Made by a program: the position numbers and the translations under genes. DNA of 64,000 nt, taken from contig NZ_CP111085.1 in assembly GCF_026278345.1 (NCBI RefSeq), forward strand, positions 1,748,001 to 1,812,000. Reading direction: 5' to 3'. This DNA comes from Tellurirhabdus rosea. Its GTDB lineage: Bacteria > Bacteroidota > Bacteroidia > Cytophagales > Spirosomataceae. The notes under the pieces are model-generated. The model searched no databases. It saw only the letters and a program-made list of their open reading frames with translations, and was not told the DNA's origin. Shown in pieces: positions 59,666 to 64,000 of the stretch (its first letter is position 1; every line of letters begins with the position of its first letter).

Positions 59666-62023
59666 ATGCTACGTAATTATCTCAAAATCGCCTGGCGGAA
59701 CATTCTCAAAAGCAAGACGTTTTCGTTCATCAACGTGCTGGGGCTGGCCCTGGGCATGGCGTGCAGCCTGCTCATCTGGCTCTGGGTAAAAGACGAAAAA
59801 AGCATCAACCGCTTCCACGCCAACGGCCCGCGCCTTTATCAGGTGCTGGAAAACCAGCGGTGGACCGGCAATGAGGTCAGCACGACGCCCGCCACGCCCG
59901 GCCCGCTGGCCCCGGCGCTGGTAGCCGAGGTGCCCGAGGTCGAAAAGGCCGTCAAGATTACCTGGGACGAAGAACACCTGCTGGCCGTCGGCGAGAAAGC
60001 CTACAAGGAAAAAGGCCGCTTTGCCAGCCCCGACCTGTTTCAGATTTTTTCGTTTCCGCTCCGGCACGGCAACCCTCAAACAGCCATCTCCGGCCCTACT
60101 TCCATCGTCATTTCGGAAAAAGTAGCGCAGAAACTGTTCGGCAGAACGGATGTGGTCGGGCGGATAATCCGGCTCGACAACCAGGAAGACCGGCAGATTT
60201 CGGGCGTCATGGTCGATATTCCGGAAACCTCTTCGCTGAAGTTCGACTTTGTCACGCCGCTCGCGCCTTACGAGAAGAAAAACGAATGGCTGACCAAATG
60301 GGACAACAACGGCATCCGGACCTTTGTCCTGCTTCGGGCTAAGGCGGACGTGGACCGGGTCAACCGGAAGATCGCCAATTTTATCCACCAGCACGAAAAG
60401 AATGTGACGACGATCACGACCTTTCTTTTTCCCTACGAAGACGCCTATCTCTATTCCAAGTTCACCAACGGCCTGCCCGACGGCGGGCGTATCGAGTACG
60501 TGCGGCTGTTTACGGTGGTCGCCATTTTTATCCTGCTGATTGCCTGCATTAACTTCATGAATCTGGCGACGGCCCGCTCGGCCAAACGGGCGAAGGAGGT
60601 CGGCATCCGGAAGGTCGTCGGGGCGGAACGGACGTTTCTGATCGGCCAGTTTGTGGGCGAAGCGGTGCTGACGGCCGGGATTGCGCTGCTGTTTGCCGCC
60701 CTGCTGGTGCAGTTGCTGCTGCCGCTCTTTAACCAGTTGACCGAAAAACACATCCGCATCGAATACGGCAATCCGTTTTACTGGCTGACGCTGCTGGGGC
60801 TGGCGCTGGTGACGGGCATCGTCTCGGGCAGTTACCCGGCGCTGTTCCTTTCGTCGCTCCAGCCCATCCGGATTCTGAAAGGTACGCTGCGCTTCAATGC
60901 CGGGGCCGTGCTGTTCCGGAAAGGGCTCGTCGTGTTTCAGTTTGCGCTTTCCCTCCTGCTCATCATCGGGACCATCATTGCGGGGCAGCAGATTGACTAC
61001 ATCCGGACCAAAAATCTGGGCCTTGACCGCGAAAATGTGGTTTACATGCCGCTGGAAGGCGATCTGGGCAAACGGTACGAAGTCTTCCGGGACGAACTGC
61101 TGCAATCGCCCGGCATCCAGTCCGTTTCGGCCTCCGGCTCCGACCCGCTGGCCATCGGCAACTCGACCATCGGCGTGGAATGGAAAGGCAAAGACCCGGC
61201 CGACAAGACGCTGTTTACCCAGATGCCGGTCAGTTATGATTTCATTCATACGATGAAAATCAAAATCCTCGACGGCCGCGATTTTTCGAAGGAGAACGTG
61301 ACGGACAGCACTAATTACGTGATTAACGAGGAAGCGGCCCGCCGCATGGGCATGAAACAGCCGGTCGGTCAGGACCTGAAGTTCTGGGGAAAATCGGGTA
61401 AGATCATCGGCCTGATGAAAGATTTTCACCTTAATTCGCTCAAGGTAGCCATCGAACCGCTGATTCTGCGGCTGGACACGACCTACAACAACATGGTGCT
61501 GGTGCGCACCCGTCCCGGCCAGACCGAAAAAGCGCTGGCGAGTCTGGAGCGGCTCGCCAAAAAGCACAACCCGGCCTATCCGTTCGACTACGAATTTGCC
61601 GACGTGACCTTCGAAAAACAGTACCAGAGCGAAATGCTGATCGGGAAGCTGGCCAACACCTTCGCCATGCTGGCCATTTTCATCGCCTGCCTCGGTCTTT
61701 TCGGACTGGCTATGTTCATGGCCGAACAGCGCACCAAAGAAATTGGGGTTCGCAAAGTGCTTGGGGCGTCGGTGACCAGCATCGTCGCCCTGCTGAGCGG
61801 GGATTTTCTGCGGCTGGTCCTCATTGCCATCGTGATCGCCACGCCCCTGGCCTGGTGGGCCATGAACCGCTGGCTGCAGGATTTTGTCTACCGCATCGAC
61901 ATTCCCTGGTGGGTTTTCCCGGTGGCGGGCCTGCTGGCCGTCAGCATCGCCCTGCTGACGGTGAGCTTCCAGAGTGTGAAAGCGGCCCTGATGAACCCGG
62001 TCAAAAGTCTGCGGACGGAGTAG
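59666..62023 (+). CDS. FtsX/MacB-type ABC transporter permease (duplicated)
   Basis: A 785-residue permease with the MacB-type periplasmic core plus FtsX domain occurring twice. First half: LRNYLKIAWRNILKSKTFSF, membrane segment FINVLGLALGMACSLLIWLW, then IEYVRLFTVVAIFILLIACI and NFMNLATARSAKRAKEVGIR. Second half: FRKGLVVFQFALSLLLIIGT and the end EQRTKEIGVRKVLGASVTSI and VKAALMNPVKSLRTE. It lacks an ATPase domain and no ATPase gene is adjacent; such orphan permeases are common in Bacteroidota. The frame extends upstream to 59513 but this would run through the terminator; ATG 59666 is used. Confidence 0.9.
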   Translation: MLRNYLKIAWRNILKSKTFSFINVLGLALGMACSLLIWLWVKDEKSINRFHANGPRLYQVLENQRWTGNEVSTTPATPGPLAPALVAEVPEVEKAVKITWDEEHLLAVGEKAYKEKGRFASPDLFQIFSFPLRHGNPQTAISGPTSIVISEKVAQKLFGRTDVVGRIIRLDNQEDRQISGVMVDIPETSSLKFDFVTPLAPYEKKNEWLTKWDNNGIRTFVLLRAKADVDRVNRKIANFIHQHEKNVTTITTFLFPYEDAYLYSKFTNGLPDGGRIEYVRLFTVVAIFILLIACINFMNLATARSAKRAKEVGIRKVVGAERTFLIGQFVGEAVLTAGIALLFAALLVQLLLPLFNQLTEKHIRIEYGNPFYWLTLLGLALVTGIVSGSYPALFLSSLQPIRILKGTLRFNAGAVLFRKGLVVFQFALSLLLIIGTIIAGQQIDYIRTKNLGLDRENVVYMPLEGDLGKRYEVFRDELLQSPGIQSVSASGSDPLAIGNSTIGVEWKGKDPADKTLFTQMPVSYDFIHTMKIKILDGRDFSKENVTDSTNYVINEEAARRMGMKQPVGQDLKFWGKSGKIIGLMKDFHLNSLKVAIEPLILRLDTTYNNMVLVRTRPGQTEKALASLERLAKKHNPAYPFDYEFADVTFEKQYQSEMLIGKLANTFAMLAIFIACLGLFGLAMFMAEQRTKEIGVRKVLGASVTSIVALLSGDFLRLVLIAIVIATPLAWWAMNRWLQDFVYRIDIPWWVFPVAGLLAVSIALLTVSFQSVKAALMNPVKSLRTE

Positions 62024-62413
62024 GAAAAGGCGCGAAAGCCAGTTTGGGAATCGTCGATTTTGTGTCGCGCGGCGCCCAGCTATTTTTAGCCCGTAATGCC
62101 GAAATGGGTCGCCGCCGTGTTGCGGGCAAATGATTACAGCCCTGCAAGTCTGGAGGGTCGTCCCCATCGCGTAGCGACCAAACATTTGTAGCCCTCCAGA
62201 CTTGCAGGGCTACAAATGTTTGGTCGCTACGCGACGGGACGACCTTTGTTTAGACTATTTTCTTCGCTTCATTCACCACCTTGCCTTTCTTTTCCCTTCG
62301 TTCCTCACCGCCCGTCCTCTCTCATTTCTTCTAATCTCCCGTTTTCCTTTCCTGCTTTTTCCCCTAAATAGCTATCTTATGGCTTCATCAAACCGGTGAG
62401 CGCCTTACGGTTC
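62024..62413. other. Non-coding interval with an interlocked inverted repeat before the ethanolamine genes
   Basis: No gene is supported. It contains the inverted repeat at 62139-62243 and a pyrimidine-rich stretch (about 62250-62380) with TTCTTCGCTTC-type words. The promoter of the ethanolamine permease should lie here, but no clear TAnnTTTG box was found. Confidence 0.5.
62139..62243. repeat. Interlocked inverted repeat (A-B-A'-B')
   Basis: A (62139-62157, GCCCTGCAAGTCTGGAGGG) is the exact reverse complement of A' (62192-62210). B (62157-62190) is the reverse complement of B' (62211-62243) with one indel and one mismatch. The order is A, B, A', B', so both pairs cannot form as ordinary nested hairpins at the same time. 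B/B' plus the flanking part of A' makes a stem of about 38 bp with A' material in the loop; pairing A with A' would open its top. Confidence 0.85.
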
Positions 62414-63748
62414 ATGGAAAACGAACAAACGTCTCTCAAAAAAGCCCTCAAACCCGTTCATCTGTGGGCCATTGGAGTCGGGCTGGTTATTTCGGGGGAA
62501 TATTTCGGCTGGAATCTGGGCTGGGATGTCGCCGGGACGGTCGGGCTCCTGGTGGCGACGCTGGTGATTACGGGGCTGTACTTCACCTTTATTTTCAGCT
62601 TTACGGAGCTGACCACGGCCATTCCGCATGCCGGCGGGCCGTTTGCCTACGCCCTGAAAGCCTTCGGACCGCTGGGCGCGCTAGTGGCCGGCTATGCCAC
62701 CCTGATCGAATTTCTTTTTGCCACCCCGGCCATTGCGCTGGCGCTGGGCAGTTATGTCCACTTCCTGCACCCCGACGTGCCGGTGCTGACGGCGGCCATC
62801 GTTTCGTACCTGCTGTTTACGGTCATCAACCTGCTCGGTATTGAAGAAGCGGCCTGGTTCTCGCTGGCCATGACCCTGCTGGCGATTGCCGAACTGCTCT
62901 TGTTTATCGGGGTCGTGGCGCCGCATTTCCGGCTGGAAACGTTCCTGCACAATCCGATGCCGTTCGGCTGGGCGGGCGTCTTTGCGGCCCTGCCGTTTGC
63001 CATCTGGATGTTTGTCTGTCTGGAAGGCGTGGCGATGGTGGCGGAGGAAGTGAAAGACGGGCAGAAAGCGATTGCCCGAGGCTACATCTCCGCCCTGCTG
63101 ACCCTGACCGTGCTGGCACTGGCCGTCATGCTCTGCGTTGGCGGCATCGCCCGCTGGGAACAGTTCTCGAAACTGAATTACCCCCTGCCGGAAGCCATCG
63201 CCGTGGTCCTCGGCCGCGACAGTGCCCTGACCCGTCTGTTTACCAGCGTGGGCCTGTTCGGGCTGATTGCCTCTTTTCACGGCATCATCATCAGCTATTC
63301 CCGACAGATGTTCGCCCTCGCCCGGAGCGGCTACCTGCCTGGCGCACTGGCGCGGGTAAGCCCGAAGCGGAAAGTGCCGTATGTGGCCCTGCTTGTCGGG
63401 GCGGTGCTGGGTATTCTGGCGCTTACGCTGCTCGACACGGGCAAACTGGTCATTCTCTCGACCATCGGCGCGGTGGTCGTTTACGTCGTCAGCATGCTCG
63501 CTCTTTTCCGGCTTCGGCACAGCCATCCGGACCTGCCCCGGCCGTTCCGGGCGCCGCTGTACCCTCTTTTTCCGGCCGTGGCCCTGCTGTTGGCGCTCGT
63601 CTCGCTGGGCGCGATGGTTTATTTTTACGGCTGGCTGAGCCTGCTGTTTGCGGCGGGCCTCGTTCTGGTCATCGGGCTTTTCTACGCGACCGGCAGGCAC
63701 CGGACCACCCGAAAAGCCCGGCTCGCGGTGTTCAAAGACAATTTCTGA
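62414..63748 (+). CDS. Ethanolamine permease (APC superfamily)
   Basis: A 444-residue membrane transporter with about 12 transmembrane segments. The N-terminus HLWAIGVGLVISGEYFGWNL matches ethanolamine permeases (Eat/EutP-like of the APC family), with FTELTTAIPHAGGPFAYALK and IASFHGIIISYSRQMFALAR also typical. It brings ethanolamine into the cell. It starts 390 bases after the previous gene, and the next gene (eutB) follows after 6 bases, so they form an operon. The frame also has a GTG at 62396; ATG 62414 is preferred. No carboxysome-like shell genes are seen. Confidence 0.88.
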   Translation: MENEQTSLKKALKPVHLWAIGVGLVISGEYFGWNLGWDVAGTVGLLVATLVITGLYFTFIFSFTELTTAIPHAGGPFAYALKAFGPLGALVAGYATLIEFLFATPAIALALGSYVHFLHPDVPVLTAAIVSYLLFTVINLLGIEEAAWFSLAMTLLAIAELLLFIGVVAPHFRLETFLHNPMPFGWAGVFAALPFAIWMFVCLEGVAMVAEEVKDGQKAIARGYISALLTLTVLALAVMLCVGGIARWEQFSKLNYPLPEAIAVVLGRDSALTRLFTSVGLFGLIASFHGIIISYSRQMFALARSGYLPGALARVSPKRKVPYVALLVGAVLGILALTLLDTGKLVILSTIGAVVVYVVSMLALFRLRHSHPDLPRPFRAPLYPLFPAVALLLALVSLGAMVYFYGWLSLLFAAGLVLVIGLFYATGRHRTTRKARLAVFKDNF

Positions 63749-63754
63749 CAGCCT

Positions 63755-64000
63755 ATGTACCACTGTACCCTCGGCAGCTTTACCTACCGCTTTCCGGATC
63801 TGAAAACGCTTCTGGCGAAGGCAAGTCCGCTGCGGTCAGGCGACGGGATGGCCGGACTGGCGGCGGAGAGCTACGAAGAACGGGTTGCCGCCCAGATCGC
63901 GCTGGCAGACGTGCCGCTGGCGACTTTCCTGCACGAAACGGTCGTTCCCTACGAATCGGATGAGGTGACCCGCCTCATCATCGACACCCACGATGCAGCG
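63755..64000 (+). CDS. eutB: Ethanolamine ammonia-lyase large subunit, N-terminal part (3' end outside window)
   Basis: The window ends after 82 codons. The protein opens MYHCTLGSFTYRFPDLKTLL, then AKASPLRSGDGMAGLAAESY, EERVAAQIALADVPLATF and VPYESDEVTRLIIDTHD, matching the N-terminus of EutB (the usual length is about 455 residues). With EutC and adenosylcobalamin it splits ethanolamine into acetaldehyde and ammonia. It starts 6 bases after the permease stop. eutC would be expected just downstream. As the gene is cut by the window edge, the catalytic barrel cannot be inspected. Confidence 0.9.
   Translation, partial: MYHCTLGSFTYRFPDLKTLLAKASPLRSGDGMAGLAAESYEERVAAQIALADVPLATFLHETVVPYESDEVTRLIIDTHDAA

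Noticed and set aside
59669-62185. 838-residue open frame antisense to the FtsX-type permease
   Set aside because: Shadow composition (rich in Gln, Arg, His, Asp) without signal or motif; the permease is complete on the plus strand.

Overview
This 64 kb window looks like chromosome of a member of the Bacteroidota, most likely a GC-rich Cytophagales/Spirosomaceae-type bacterium. The evidence is a type IX secretion plug protein, a protein with a T9SS sorting tail, two TonB-type outer-membrane barrels with carboxypeptidase-regulatory N-domains, and DUF3276, DUF3667, LruC and DUF4097 proteins. Promoter boxes fit the Bacteroidota -7 consensus TAnnTTTG rather than TATAAT, and genes show little sign of Shine-Dalgarno sites. 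I cannot name the species from the sequence alone. No phage, plasmid, insertion sequence, transposase or CRISPR array is visible; the window is mostly ordinary core and cell-envelope genes.

Layout. 1-2820: surface glycan genes (end of a GT4 glycosyltransferase, a methyltransferase, a GT2 glycosyltransferase, a PAP2 phosphatase). 2843-9909: pfkA, a YdcF-type protein, an exported TlpA-like thioredoxin, a DUF58 protein, an RlpA-like protein, DUF3276 and the ATPase ychF. 10000-16729: a DMFase-like lipoprotein, the T9SS plug, a bestrophin, a DUF3667 protein and an ABC-F ATPase. 16855-17232: tRNA-Thr(CGT) beside a frameshifted DUF4926 gene. 17242-21026: a minus-strand signalling block with a response regulator, an RsbQ-like hydrolase, a PAS histidine kinase and a LytS-type kinase. 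21226-35192: exported peptidases and other exported proteins, with murF, csaA and ahcY between them. 35327-44724: an Oar-like TonB receptor, an M1 peptidase, a split 5'-nucleotidase and a LruC lipoprotein. 44879-48985: purQ and a three-gene lipid-linked glycan cluster. 49095-56266: a TonB-type barrel, a LolA-like protein, ftsK and pyrD. 56399-59507: an ECF sigma factor, its anti-sigma factor and two DUF4097 proteins, followed by an FtsX-type permease (59666-62023). 62414-64000: an ethanolamine permease and the start of eutB, running off the window.

How the genes work together. The clearest units are the RsbQ-like hydrolase/PAS-kinase/receiver module, the ECF sigma/anti-sigma/DUF4097 operon, the GT2-deacetylase-GT87 cluster, and ethanolamine uptake plus deamination.

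The most unusual layer is non-coding. More than ten gene junctions carry long imperfect inverted repeats. Some have arms built from degenerate short words. Others are small CCGG...TTAG...CCGG palindromes that occur in paired clusters at three sites, resembling REP/BIME elements. One, upstream of the ethanolamine genes, has interlocked A-B-A'-B' arms that could form mutually exclusive structures.
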